Shown here piece after piece: positions 23,270-31,879 of a DNA stretch of 32,640 nt. This stretch comes from Reyranella sp. CPCC 100927 (GTDB taxonomy: Bacteria; Pseudomonadota; Alphaproteobacteria; Reyranellales; Reyranellaceae): positions 1 to 32,640 of the forward strand of contig NZ_VOHA01000042.1 of NCBI RefSeq assembly GCF_007859315.1, written 5' to 3'. The stretch's first letter is position 1, and every line of letters starts with the position of its first letter. A program made the position numbers and the translations under genes. The notes below the pieces were generated by a model that was not told the origin of the DNA, made no database searches, and saw nothing but the letters and a program-made list of their open reading frames with translations.

Positions 23270-24351
23270 CGCGAGGCACGATCACGGTCGTAGGTGTCGG
23301 CAAGGACTTCGGCACCACGACGGTCCTTGATGGCGTCGACCTCGTGATCGAGGGCGGCAGTTTCGTGACCCTGCTCGGCCCCTCGGGCTGTGGCAAGACG
23401 ACGTTGCTGCGCCTGATCGCGGGCTTCCTCGACGCCAGCCGCGGCACCATCGCGATCGATGGCGCACCGATGCAGGGCGTGGCGCCGCGGCGCCGGCCGA
23501 TCGGTATGGTCTTCCAGAACCTGGCCCTCTTTCCTCACCTCGATGTCTTCGGGAACGTTGCCTACGGTCTCAAGGTGCGGGGTGCGCCGGCGGCCGAGAT
23601 TGCCGCCAAAGTCTCGCGTTTCCTCGGCCTGGTTGGCTTGGCGGGCTTCGAGCGCCGCCGCATCGGCCAGCTCTCCGGCGGCCAGAAGCAGCGCGTGGCG
23701 TTGGCGCGGTCGCTGGCGTTGGAGCCCGCGATCCTGCTGCTCGACGAGCCGCTCTCCGCGCTCGACCTGCAGCTGCGCCGCCAGCTGCAGGTCGAGCTGA
23801 AGGCGATCCAGCGCCAGCTCGCGACCACCTTCGTCTTCGTCACGCACGATCAGGAAGAAGCGACCTTGCTGTCCGACTCGATTGTCGTCATGGAGGGCGG
23901 TCGTGTGCGCCAGGTCGGCAGCCCGGGCGACATCTATCGCCGGCCGGCGTCGCCGTTCGTCGCGCGCTTCGTGGGCGACATCAACATGCTGGAAGGCCGC
24001 ATCGCGACGGTGAACGGCGCCTCGGTATCGGTCGACCTCGGCCACCATCGCCTGGACCTGCCACCGTCGGCCATCGTCGGACAAGCGGCGGCCGGTGCTG
24101 CCTGCCAGATCAGCTGTCGGCCGGAAGCCGTCGCCATCGCCGGCGATGGTGCGGGCGGGCTCGCGCTCGATGCGCGCATCGATGCACTGCACCGCCTGGG
24201 CCCCACGGTGAAGGCGATGCTCGCCACGCCGCTGGGGTCGCTCACGGCGCTGATGATGGCGGGCGCCCCGCATGCTGCGGAACTGTGCGAAGGAAACACG
24301 GTGCGCGTCGTCGTGCCTTCCGACACGCTCACCGTCTTCGTCTCAACCTGA
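23266..24351 (+). CDS. ABC transporter ATP-binding protein, PotA-like
   Basis: A 361-aa importer ATPase. All key motifs are present: Walker A GPSGCGKTT, Q-loop VFQNLALFPH, signature LSGGQKQRVALARSLA, Walker B AILLLDEPLSALD and the switch His in VFVTHDQEEA. The C-terminal 110 residues form a TOBE-type regulatory domain. It begins with GTG at 23266, overlapping the binding-protein stop by 4 bp, so the two genes are coupled. Confidence 0.94.
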   Translation: MTRGTITVVGVGKDFGTTTVLDGVDLVIEGGSFVTLLGPSGCGKTTLLRLIAGFLDASRGTIAIDGAPMQGVAPRRRPIGMVFQNLALFPHLDVFGNVAYGLKVRGAPAAEIAAKVSRFLGLVGLAGFERRRIGQLSGGQKQRVALARSLALEPAILLLDEPLSALDLQLRRQLQVELKAIQRQLATTFVFVTHDQEEATLLSDSIVVMEGGRVRQVGSPGDIYRRPASPFVARFVGDINMLEGRIATVNGASVSVDLGHHRLDLPPSAIVGQAAAGAACQISCRPEAVAIAGDGAGGLALDARIDALHRLGPTVKAMLATPLGSLTALMMAGAPHAAELCEGNTVRVVVPSDTLTVFVST

Positions 24352-24361
24352 AAGAAGAACC

Positions 24362-25807
24362 ATGTCCGCCAGGGATTTCGCCGGCCGCACCGTCGCCCAG
24401 CATGTCGAGGCCTTCACGTCGGGCACAGTCTCCGCGCGCGACCTCATCGAGGGTGTCCTGGCGCGCGTGGAGAGGGCCGAGCCTTTCAATCCGATCGCAA
24501 CGCTGGATGCCGAGGGTGCGCGCGCCGCGGCCGATGCGCTCGATGCCAGGCGCCGGCGCGGTGCCGGCTTCGGTGCGCTGGCGGCCGTGCCGGTCTCGGC
24601 CAAGGACCTGATCCTGACCAAGGGCCTGCGGACGGCCTTCGCCTCGCTCACCATGAAGGACAATGTGCCGGCGGTCGACGCCGACGCGATCGGCCAGTGG
24701 CGTGCCGCCGATGCCGTGCTGTTTGCCAAGACCACGACTCCCGAGTTCGGCCACAAGGTGCTGACCGACAGCCGCCTGCACGGCGTCACGCGCAACCCGT
24801 GGAACCGCGCGCACACGTCGGGCGGATCGAGCGGCGGCGCGGCGGTTGCCGTCGCCCTGGGGCTGGGCCCCATCGCCATGTCGACCGACGGCGCCGGCTC
24901 GGGGCGCATTCCGGCCGCCTGCTGCGGCATCTACGGCCTCAAGGCCACGCTCGGCCGTGTGCCGCACGAGGTTGCGCCCGACCAGTTCGGCCAGCTCACC
25001 TATCTCGGCGTGATGGCGCGCCATCCGACCGACCTCGGCGCCGGCCTGGCATCGATGTCGCGCGGCCATCGCGACGATCCGTGGACGGCTGCCATCGGTC
25101 GCACGCCCTTCGCCTGGCCCGGGGAATCGGGCGGGCATCCGATCGCCGGCAAGCGCATCACCGTGATCCGCCGCATGACCGGCGGCTATCTCGATCCCGA
25201 CACCGAGACCCGTCTCGACGCGGCGCTCGCCTTCCTCGACAAGAACGGTGCATCCATCAAGGAGATGGACGGCCGCGACGTCGATTGGAAGCTCGACGTG
25301 GCCCGCATCATCCTGCGCGCCAACCAGATCGAACGCTACGCCGACATCCGGAAGAACCGGCGCGACGATCTCGATCCGTCCTTCGCCCGGACCTTGGACG
25401 AAGGCGATGCGGTCGACGCGGTGATGCTGCGTCGCGCCTTGGCCGACCGCACCACGGCCTACAGGTCGGTGCAGCGCCTGTTCGCCGATGCCGATCTTCT
25501 GCTGACGCCTGTTGTGGCGACGCCGGCGCCGCTGGCATCCCAGGATCAGTTCGCGCCGCTGGTCGTCGACGGCAAGCCGCTCGGTGACCTGCGTGCCGCC
25601 TGGTACACCTACACGATCCCGTTCAACATGACGGGCCACCCGGCCATCTCGATCCCGTTCGGCCGCTCCACGGCAGGCCTGCCGATCGGCATCCAGGTCG
25701 TGGCGCCGTGGTACGAGGAAGCACACCTCATCCGGCTCGCCGAGGCCTTCGATGCCGAGACCGGCGCATCGGCCGCGTTCCCGCCGGGCTTCGCGGCAGG
25801 TGCCTGA
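24362..25807 (+). CDS. Amidase, amidase-signature family
   Basis: A 481-aa amidase-signature enzyme with the Ser-cisSer-Lys triad: K81 in VSAKDLI, the GGSSGGAA loop with S156/S157, and the nucleophile S180 in STDGAGSGRIPAA. It hydrolyses an amide to an acid and an amine. The gene sits inside an ABC importer operon, between the ATPase and the first permease, which is unusual and suggests that the imported solute is an amide cleaved in the cytosol. ATG 24362 follows a purine-rich site. It ends one base before the first permease start. Substrate is inferred, not known. Confidence 0.92.
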   Translation: MSARDFAGRTVAQHVEAFTSGTVSARDLIEGVLARVERAEPFNPIATLDAEGARAAADALDARRRRGAGFGALAAVPVSAKDLILTKGLRTAFASLTMKDNVPAVDADAIGQWRAADAVLFAKTTTPEFGHKVLTDSRLHGVTRNPWNRAHTSGGSSGGAAVAVALGLGPIAMSTDGAGSGRIPAACCGIYGLKATLGRVPHEVAPDQFGQLTYLGVMARHPTDLGAGLASMSRGHRDDPWTAAIGRTPFAWPGESGGHPIAGKRITVIRRMTGGYLDPDTETRLDAALAFLDKNGASIKEMDGRDVDWKLDVARIILRANQIERYADIRKNRRDDLDPSFARTLDEGDAVDAVMLRRALADRTTAYRSVQRLFADADLLLTPVVATPAPLASQDQFAPLVVDGKPLGDLRAAWYTYTIPFNMTGHPAISIPFGRSTAGLPIGIQVVAPWYEEAHLIRLAEAFDAETGASAAFPPGFAAGA

Positions 25808-25808
25808 G

Positions 25809-26648
25809 ATGCGTGGTGCCACCGCAGCGCCCAAGAGCCTGGGCTGGCTGCTGCTGCCGGCTGGGCTGGTCCTCGCGCTCTTCCTGGGGGCGGTGGCGCT
25901 CCTCTTCCTGCACGCCTTCTGGACCAAGGACGGGTTCTCTCTCACCTATTTCCGGCAGATCCTCGATCGCGCCGACTATCACGACGTCTTCCTGCGCACC
26001 GTCTCGGTCGCGGCCGTCGTATCGGTGACGTCGGCGGTGCTGGCCTATCCCATCGCCTGGCTGCTCTGGCGCCTTCCCAGATGGCGTAACATCCTGCTGG
26101 TCGTCGTGCTGGTGCCGTGGCTGGTCAGCCTCGTCGTGCGCACCTATGGCTGGCTGGTCATCCTGGGCCCCAAGGGCTTCCTCAACGAAGCGCTGCGCTG
26201 GGCCGGCGTCATCGAGTCGCCGCTGCCGCTGATCTTCAACGATCTCGGCGTGGTGATCGGCCTGACCCATGTGCTGATGCCGTTCTCCGTGATCGCCACG
26301 CTGTCGGTGCTGCTGCAGATCGACAATCGACTGGAGGAGGCCAGTGAATCGCTGGGCGCCGGCGCGTTCAAGACGTGGTGCCGGGTCGTGCTGCCGCTGT
26401 CGTTGCCCGGCGTCTTCACCGGCATCGGCATCACCTTCCTGACCTCGATGGGCGCCATCGTGACGCCGATCCTGCTGGGCGGCATCCGCCAGAAGATGGC
26501 CGGCACGCAGATCTACCAGGAGGTCGTCTACAACTTCAACATGAGCAAGGCGTCGGCCTGGGCGCTCTGTCTGCTGATCCTGAGCGGGCTCGGCCTGGTG
26601 TTGCTGCGCACCGTCGAAGCCGCGCTCGTACCGAAGGCCGACAAATGA
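25809..26648 (+). CDS. ABC transporter permease 1, PotB-like
   Basis: A 279-aa inner-membrane permease with about six helices. The EAA loop that contacts the ATPase reads EEASESLGAGAFKTWCRVVLPLSLPG. It starts one base after the amidase stop. With the next gene it makes the heterodimeric channel of the importer. Its first 20 residues form the cytosolic N-terminus ahead of the first helix. Confidence 0.93.
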   Translation: MRGATAAPKSLGWLLLPAGLVLALFLGAVALLFLHAFWTKDGFSLTYFRQILDRADYHDVFLRTVSVAAVVSVTSAVLAYPIAWLLWRLPRWRNILLVVVLVPWLVSLVVRTYGWLVILGPKGFLNEALRWAGVIESPLPLIFNDLGVVIGLTHVLMPFSVIATLSVLLQIDNRLEEASESLGAGAFKTWCRVVLPLSLPGVFTGIGITFLTSMGAIVTPILLGGIRQKMAGTQIYQEVVYNFNMSKASAWALCLLILSGLGLVLLRTVEAALVPKADK

Positions 26649-27445
26649 ACGCGCCCCTGATCAAGCTCGGCCGCGCGGGCTCCCTGGCGCTGCTGTTCTT
26701 CCTGCCCGCGCCCATCGTGGTGATCGCCGCAACGTCGCTGTCGGCGGCGGGCTACCTGCGCTTCCCGCCGGGCGAGTTCAGCCTGCGCTGGTACACCGAA
26801 GCCGCCACCGACCCGCGCTGGATCGATGCGTTCTTCACCAGCCTCGGCATCGCCGCCGTCGTCGCGGTCACGGTGACGGCGATCGCCTTTGCCGGCGCCT
26901 ATGCCTGCCATCGACTGCGGCCGCGCTGGCTGGCGACGTTCGAGCTCGTCGTCATGTCGCCCTTGTTCTTCCCGCATGCGGCGCTGGGCGTGGCGCTGGT
27001 GAACGTGCTGGCGCTCACCGGCCATCTCGGCACGGCGAGCGGCATCGTGGTCGCCCATGTCGTCTGCACGCTGCCCTTTGCCTGGCGGCCGATCATGGTC
27101 GCCTTGCAGCGCATCGACGGCGAGATCGTCGAAGCTGCCGCGCTGCTGGGTGCCGACGATCGCCGCATCGCCCTCGACATCGCCCTGCCGCTGGCCCGCT
27201 CCGGGATCGTCACGGCGCTGCTCTTTTCCTTCATCATCTCGTTCGACGAGGTGACGGTGACGATGTTCCTCACCGGGCCGCAGGTCACGACTCTGCCGGT
27301 GCAGATCTATGCCTTCATCCAGGAGAACGCATCACCGGTGCTGGCCGCGATCTCGACGGTGACGGTGGCGATGACCTTGCTGGTCGTGATGCTGCTGGAA
27401 CGGCTGATCGGGCTCGAATTCTTCGTGACGCATGACCCGGCGTAG
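26645..27445 (+). CDS. ABC transporter permease 2, PotC-like
   Basis: A 266-aa inner-membrane permease. The EAA loop is VEAAALLGADDRRIALDIALPLARSG and the C-terminal DEVTVTMFLTGPQVTTLPVQIY matches PotC-type permeases. The start ATG 26645 overlaps the first permease's stop in ATGA fashion. It is the last gene of the importer operon; palindromic repeats follow. Confidence 0.93.
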   Translation: MNAPLIKLGRAGSLALLFFLPAPIVVIAATSLSAAGYLRFPPGEFSLRWYTEAATDPRWIDAFFTSLGIAAVVAVTVTAIAFAGAYACHRLRPRWLATFELVVMSPLFFPHAALGVALVNVLALTGHLGTASGIVVAHVVCTLPFAWRPIMVALQRIDGEIVEAAALLGADDRRIALDIALPLARSGIVTALLFSFIISFDEVTVTMFLTGPQVTTLPVQIYAFIQENASPVLAAISTVTVAMTLLVVMLLERLIGLEFFVTHDPA

Positions 27446-27465
27446 AGGGGGGCGCCACCATGTCG

Positions 27466-27484
27466 TCCTGAGCGAAGCGAAGGA
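27466..27484. repeat. Short TCCTGAGCGAAGCGAAGGA repeat unit
   Basis: A 19-bp near-palindromic string of a kind scattered through alphaproteobacterial intergenic DNA; it resembles the stems at 14706-14839, hinting at a related family. Confidence 0.5.
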
Positions 27485-27552
27485 CTCTGCGGTGGATCGT
27501 TCAAAAGAACAGCGGCGCTGGCGATCATCAACGCCACGCGTGATCTTTACCG

Positions 27553-27693
27553 TCCCCCGCTTGCGGGGGAAGGTGGCGCGTAGCGCCGGATGGGGGGCGC
27601 TGCAACGGGAATGGTGTTTGTCATCGAATATCGACTCTGTTGCAGCAACCCCCATCCGCCCTTCGGGCACCTTCCCCCGCAAGCGGGGGAAGG
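27553..27693. repeat. Large inverted pair of C-tract palindromes
   Basis: Copy one (27553-27597) has hairpins CCCCCGC-TT-GCGGGGG and GGCGC-GTA-GCGCC. Copy two (27649-27693) is an inverted, partly diverged copy ending in CCTTCCCCCGC-AA-GCGGGGGAAGG. The flanking GCGCTGCAAC and GTTGCAGC also pair, so the whole block can form one long stem with side hairpins. The second copy's preface CTTCGGGCACCT also occurs at 63-74. Confidence 0.8.
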
Positions 27694-27761
27694 TAAAAAA
27701 TCACGAACGCTCAGAACGACGGGAACGGCGACTTCATCAAACAATGATCCGGCCGGGCCGA

Positions 27762-28661
27762 TCAGCTCAGGCCCTTCGCCTTCAGGTGCGCCCTCAGGGC
27801 ATCGAGAAAAGCGTCGGCCAGGCGCGACGGCTTGCGGTAGCGCGGCCGCATGGCGCGGAACAGGTAGCGGATCCTGGGCTCGAAGGGCACGACGGCGATG
27901 CCCTCACGGCGGTAGTCGCGGGCGGTGAAAGGCTCGACGATCGAAACGCCGAGCCCGCGGGCCGCCAGCGCGCAGGCCTCGGCCGAGGAATAGACGTCGA
28001 TCTGCAGCTGCCGCTCGATGCGTTCCTGCTCGAACACCGCATCGATCAGATGGCGCATGCGGCCATCGAGCGGAAAGGACAGGAAGCGCTCGCCGCGCAG
28101 GTCGGCCGGGCGGATCACCTTGCGCCGCGCCAGCCGGTGATCGCCCGGCAGGACGCAGACCGCCGTGGCGCGGCTCAGCTCCTCGGCCACCATCGAGGGA
28201 TGCTCGAACGGCATCATGGAGAAGCCCAGGTCGATCTGCTGGTCGATCATCTTCTGGTTGATGTAGGTCGAACTGCGGACATGGAAGCCGATGTGCGCCT
28301 TGGCGTGTCGCTTCATGAAGCTCGCCAGTACGTCGGGCAGGACGGTGCGGCCCAGCGCCGGTGTCGAACAGATCAGGAGATCGCCGACCTGGCGTTCGCG
28401 GATCTCGCGCGCCACTGCCGTCACCTGCTCGAGGCTGTGGTAGAGGCGGGTCACCTCGGCCTCGAGCAGGCGCGCCTCGCTGGTGGGCGCCAGGCGCCGC
28501 TTGATGCGCATGAACAGCGGATAGCCGATCTCGTGCTCCAGCCCGGCGAGGATCTTGCTCACCGCGGGCTGCGACACGCCCAGGCGCTCGGCCGCCGCCG
28601 TCACCGTGCCGTGGGACATGGTCGCCCGAAAGGCTTCGAGCTGGCGCGACGTGATCATCAT
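27762..28661 (-). CDS. LysR-family transcriptional regulator
   Basis: A 299-aa LTTR. The N-terminal winged helix-turn-helix reads MITSRQLEAFRATMSHGTVTA then AAERLGVSQPAVSKILAGLE; the rest is the periplasmic-binding-like co-inducer domain (about residues 90-295). ATG 28661 follows GGAG; the next codon is also ATG. It is divergent from the FAD oxidoreductase gene (about 97 bp apart) and convergent with the importer operon, so it probably controls both in response to the imported compound. A LysR box (T-N11-A) in the divergent gap is expected but I could not fix one. Confidence 0.92.
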   Translation of the reverse strand: MMITSRQLEAFRATMSHGTVTAAAERLGVSQPAVSKILAGLEHEIGYPLFMRIKRRLAPTSEARLLEAEVTRLYHSLEQVTAVAREIRERQVGDLLICSTPALGRTVLPDVLASFMKRHAKAHIGFHVRSSTYINQKMIDQQIDLGFSMMPFEHPSMVAEELSRATAVCVLPGDHRLARRKVIRPADLRGERFLSFPLDGRMRHLIDAVFEQERIERQLQIDVYSSAEACALAARGLGVSIVEPFTARDYRREGIAVVPFEPRIRYLFRAMRPRYRKPSRLADAFLDALRAHLKAKGLS

Positions 28662-28758
28662 AACTCCAGGGAATTTGAGCCACGCGACAATGGCTTTGAC
28701 GCTCCAGGGCGACAAGGGAAAAGTCCGTGGCTTCGGCATTTCAGGCAAAGGTGCGTTC

Positions 28759-30084
28759 ATGCCTTCCATTGATCAGTCCATCTTCAGCAGCGACTTCAAG
28801 GAAGAGCCTTACTGGTGGGAGGCGTTCCGTCCGCAGGCGATTGCGGCCACGACGTTGCCGGCCAAGACCGACGTGGTGGTGGTCGGCGGCGGTTATGCCG
28901 GGCTCGCCACGGCGCGTGCCCTGGCCGATGGCGGCGTGCAGAGCCTGGTGCTCGAGGCCGGTGAATTCGGCTCGGGCGCATCGACACGCAGCGGCGGCGC
29001 GTTGAGCGCCGGCCTGTCGATCGGCAAGAGCTTTACCGGACGAACGCTCGACTACGCGCCCGAGCTGGTGCGCGATGTCGTCGGGTGGGCGATCGACGCC
29101 TATCGCGGACTGATCGATCTCGTCGAACAGGAGAAGATCGACTGCCACTTGGAGCAGCGCGGCCGCTTCCTCGGCGCCTGTGCCGCCTCGCACTATGAAG
29201 GGCTGCGCACGCGCTTCGAGAAGCTGCGCTCGGGTGGCGCCACGGACTGCAAGCTGATCAGCCGCGAAGAGCAGCGCCAGGAGATCGGCAGCGACTTCTA
29301 TCATGGCGGCATGGTCTTCGAGACCGCGGGCAAGCTGCATCCGGCGCTGTTCTATGGCGGGCTGCTGGCGGCGGCACGGCGGCGCAATTCGATCACCCTG
29401 GCGGGCGGTTGTCGCGCCACGGGGCTGCGCCGTGACGGCGAGGGCTGGCGGGTCACGACCGAGGCGGGCGAGGTCCGCGCGCGTCATGTCGTCGTCGCCA
29501 CCAACGGCTATACGGGTGGCCTGACGCCGACACTGCAACGACGGCTGGTGCCGATCGCCAGCCACATCATCGCCACCGAGGAATTGCCGCCCGGCCTTGC
29601 GGCGAAAATCTGCCCCAAGGGGCGAACCTTCTCCGAGACGCGCCGCGTGCTGCACTATTACCGGCTCTCGCCCGACGGCAAGCGCGTGATCTTCGGTGGA
29701 CGCGCCCGCTTCACCGAGATCCCCGGCGCGTTGCGGGCCCAGCTCCTGCACCGGGCACTGATCGAGCGCCTGCCGGAGCTGGCCGGCATCAAGGTGACGC
29801 ACACCTGGCAGGGCAATGTCGCCTTCACCTACGATGCGCTGCCGCATGCCGGCGAACTCGACGGCCTGCATTTCGTCGTCGGCTGCAACGGCTCGGGCGT
29901 GTCGATGATGCCGTTCCTGGGTGATGCCATCGGCCGGTCGATCGCCGGCCGCCTGCACGGCAAGCTGCCGTTCGCGGATGCGGCCCTGCCGCCGATTCCG
30001 CTGTACTCCGGCAAACCCTGGTTCCTGCCGATGATCGGTGGCGCCTTCCGGGCGCTGGACTATATCGACGAAAAAGTGAGATGA
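28759..30084 (+). CDS. FAD-dependent amine/amino-acid oxidase (DAO family)
   Basis: A 441-aa FAD-binding oxidoreductase of the DadA/PuuB type. The FAD dinucleotide loop is VVVVGGGYAGLATARALA near residues 35-52, with the ribose-binding Glu in VLEAGEFGSGAS, and the C-terminal GCNGSGVSMMPFLGDAIG completes the FAD site. Members deaminate amino acids, glycine derivatives or gamma-glutamyl-polyamines; the polyamine-type importer beside it favours gamma-glutamylputrescine-like or related substrates. ATG 28759 is chosen; an in-frame ATG at 28690 would overlap the promoter region. It is divergent from LysR, typical of a regulated target gene. Confidence 0.9.
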   Translation: MPSIDQSIFSSDFKEEPYWWEAFRPQAIAATTLPAKTDVVVVGGGYAGLATARALADGGVQSLVLEAGEFGSGASTRSGGALSAGLSIGKSFTGRTLDYAPELVRDVVGWAIDAYRGLIDLVEQEKIDCHLEQRGRFLGACAASHYEGLRTRFEKLRSGGATDCKLISREEQRQEIGSDFYHGGMVFETAGKLHPALFYGGLLAAARRRNSITLAGGCRATGLRRDGEGWRVTTEAGEVRARHVVVATNGYTGGLTPTLQRRLVPIASHIIATEELPPGLAAKICPKGRTFSETRRVLHYYRLSPDGKRVIFGGRARFTEIPGALRAQLLHRALIERLPELAGIKVTHTWQGNVAFTYDALPHAGELDGLHFVVGCNGSGVSMMPFLGDAIGRSIAGRLHGKLPFADAALPPIPLYSGKPWFLPMIGGAFRALDYIDEKVR

Positions 30085-30142
30085 ACGCCGCCGTCCCGGG
30101 CACCTGTCACGTGGCGCTGCGCCGGGCTGTCGACAGCGGGGG

Positions 30143-30352
30143 TCACGCGCCGTCGCTCGGTGGTCGCACGGCGGCCTTGAGAACGTCGTTGCCGTTTATG
30201 TCCACGGTCCGGGTGATGTCGGCCTGACAGCTCAGGCACTTGAACACCTGGAACTCGAGATCGGCATCGGGGAGCTTGCTGCAGATTGTCATGACAGCTC
30301 TTCCGCCGCAGTGAGGGCACTGTCGGTAGTCCCCGGTTCTCTTGTCGCTCAT
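30143..30352 (-). CDS. Small zinc-ribbon protein
   Basis: A 69-aa protein with two CxxC knuckles, CPHCGG near residue 12 and CLSCQ near residue 39, forming a zinc ribbon. It has no other domain. The ATG at 30352 is preceded by a purine-rich stretch. Function is unknown; it converges on the FAD oxidoreductase gene. Confidence 0.75.
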   Translation of the reverse strand: MSDKRTGDYRQCPHCGGRAVMTICSKLPDADLEFQVFKCLSCQADITRTVDINGNDVLKAAVRPPSDGA

Positions 30353-30568
30353 GGACGGACAGGCAGTTCGGAGGCGGTATCTGGTACCGCTACGCTAACG
30401 CTTCCCCGGACGTGCGCCAACAATGAGTTGCGAGCCGGCGGCCGCGACCTCGGCTGCCCGTTTCAAGGCCGTGTGACGTCGGCACTCGGGCCGTACGCGA
30501 CCCCCCGATCCGCCTGATCCAACGCTCTCTGGCGGGCTCCCCTGTGGCTACCGCGGCGCGAATGGGGT

Positions 30569-30597
30569 GACGGCTGCTCCCGTCGCGAGCAGCCGTC
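30569..30597. terminator. Hairpin after mscL
   Basis: A perfect 11-bp stem (30569-30579 with 30587-30597) and 7-base loop lie about 20 bp after the leftward mscL stop. It probably ends that transcript, though no clear T-tract follows in the minus direction. Confidence 0.6.
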
Positions 30598-30617
30598 CCC
30601 TTCAGGCGGACTCTAGT

Positions 30618-31031
30618 CTATTTCTTGAGGATGTCGCGGATCTCGGTCAGCAATTCCTGGTCGCGCGTCGGCGCGGGCGGCGCCGCCGGTGCCGCTTCTT
30701 CGCGCCGCTTCATGCGGTTGATCCCCTTGACGACCATGAACAGCGCAAACGCGATGATCAGGAAGTTGATGGCGATGGTGATGAAGTTTCCATAGCCCAG
30801 CACCACGCCAGCCTTCTTGGCATCGGCCAGCGAGGCGCCCGACGGTACGCTGCCTTTGAGAACGGCATAGAGATTGGAGAAATCCACCGTCCCGAACATG
30901 CCGATGACGGGCATGATGATATCGCCGACGAACGATTCGACGATCTTGCCGAACGCCGCGCCGATGATCACGCCGATGGCGAGATCAAGGACGTTGCCCT
31001 TCATCGCGAACTCTTTGAATTCCTTGAACAT
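30618..31031 (-). CDS. mscL: Large-conductance mechanosensitive channel
   Basis: A 137-aa MscL protein that opens under membrane tension to release solutes during osmotic downshock. TM1 is [20 protein letters not shown] with the gate region, TM2 is [19 protein letters not shown], and the C-terminal bundle [16 protein letters not shown] is complete. ATG 31031 follows GAGAGG; a longer start at 31052 adds residues absent from the family. Confidence 0.97.
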   Translation of the reverse strand: MFKEFKEFAMKGNVLDLAIGVIIGAAFGKIVESFVGDIIMPVIGMFGTVDFSNLYAVLKGSVPSGASLADAKKAGVVLGYGNFITIAINFLIIAFALFMVVKGINRMKRREEAAPAAPPAPTRDQELLTEIRDILKK

Positions 31032-31121
31032 CGACCTCTCACTCCTTCGCAAGACGACGGCGACGGTGCGCCGTCATGGGACCCTCGGCGCGGTCAGCCC
31101 GCGCCCCGCGCAAGGGGACGT

Positions 31122-31499
31122 TCACATCCCGGTCCGATCCGCATCGCCCGCGGGGGCGGCGCCGATGCTGCCGTCAACGTCCTGCGATACGCCCGCGCTG
31201 CGCGGCGGCAGCAACTGGTGATCGCGCAGCAGCATCACCCGGAACAGCTCGCTGCGATCCGCGGGGAGGCGGCTCAGCAGGGTCTCGATGAGATCCGGTT
31301 CCTCGATCGCGTGGGCATAGAGCGAGCGGATGTCCTTGAAGTGCGTGAAGACCGTTCGGGTGGCCACGCCCGAGACGGATGCCACGTCCGGAGCGGTGGG
31401 GCGCAGGGCACCGCGTCGCATCAGCGTACGACAGGCATTCACCATCTTGTCGTGCGTCGCGCGGCCGCGGATGCGCCGGCCGTCTTGTAGCTTCATCAT
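31122..31499 (-). CDS. Short TetR-like DNA-binding protein
   Basis: A 125-aa protein with a TetR-type N-terminal helix-turn-helix: KMVNACRTLM, then APDVASVSGVATRTVFTHF and KDIRSLYAHA. The ligand-binding C-terminal domain is reduced to about 65 residues, against about 140 in normal TetR proteins, so it may be shortened or truncated. ATG 31499 has AAGG 7 bases upstream; GTG 31517, overlapping the previous stop as GTGA, is an alternative. It lies in a leftward run after the 117-aa gene and the autotransporter gene. Confidence 0.6.
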   Translation of the reverse strand: MMKLQDGRRIRGRATHDKMVNACRTLMRRGALRPTAPDVASVSGVATRTVFTHFKDIRSLYAHAIEEPDLIETLLSRLPADRSELFRVMLLRDHQLLPPRSAGVSQDVDGSIGAAPAGDADRTGM

Positions 31500-31513
31500 T
31501 GCATCACCTTGGA

Positions 31514-31867
31514 TCACGTCGACTTGTACTCAGCATGGATTTCCCTGATTCCGCGGTATGTCGGCTGTTGAACCAGCCCGTCGACGGTGAACGCCACGAA
31601 AGCCACACGCGCGACCAGGCGCGGCTCGATCCAATGGGCCAGGCGTCGGATCACCTGAGGTAGCTGGTGTGGAAACGGCGAGGTCTTGCGCGCCAGGGGT
31701 TCGAATTTCTGCTTCAATGGCAGCCACGCGGGCGTCGAAAGGGCTGTCTCTACCCAACCGGCATAACGCAACGGATCTTCTTCTGTAAGCGCCAGGATCA
31801 GTGCAAAGAACGCGCACGATTCCGACTCCACGTAGCCAGCGATGATGAAGTCTTGTTCCTGCAGCAC
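31514..31867 (-). CDS. Hypothetical 117-aa protein
   Basis: I do not recognise this protein. It is predicted alpha-helical with a Trp/Pro-rich middle (PAWLPLKQKFEPL) and a LPQVIRRLAHWIEPRL segment, and has no signal peptide or catalytic motif. It starts with GTG 12 bp after the autotransporter stop, and its TGA overlaps a possible GTG start of the TetR-like gene, so the three genes seem to be cotranscribed. It could instead be the detached C-terminal ligand domain of a regulator. Confidence 0.45.
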   Translation of the reverse strand: MLQEQDFIIAGYVESESCAFFALILALTEEDPLRYAGWVETALSTPAWLPLKQKFEPLARKTSPFPHQLPQVIRRLAHWIEPRLVARVAFVAFTVDGLVQQPTYRGIREIHAEYKST

Positions 31868-31879
31868 GCTGCGTGCTCG

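Larger units (their letters stand above)
27446..27761. other. Convergent intergenic region with repeats
   Basis: A 316-bp gap between the convergent permease and LysR genes, almost entirely made of the repeats listed separately. It has no supported gene and probably acts as a shared transcription-end region. Confidence 0.7.

Noticed and set aside
24329-25945. Leftward frame of about 538 codons
   Set aside because: It is antisense to the amidase gene with its intact Ser-Ser-Lys triad.
28741-29958. Leftward frame of about 405 codons
   Set aside because: It is antisense to the FAD oxidoreductase and lacks domain features.
30311-30517. Small rightward frame overlapping the zinc-ribbon gene
   Set aside because: It runs antisense to the Cys-motif gene, has no ribosome site and no recognisable sequence.
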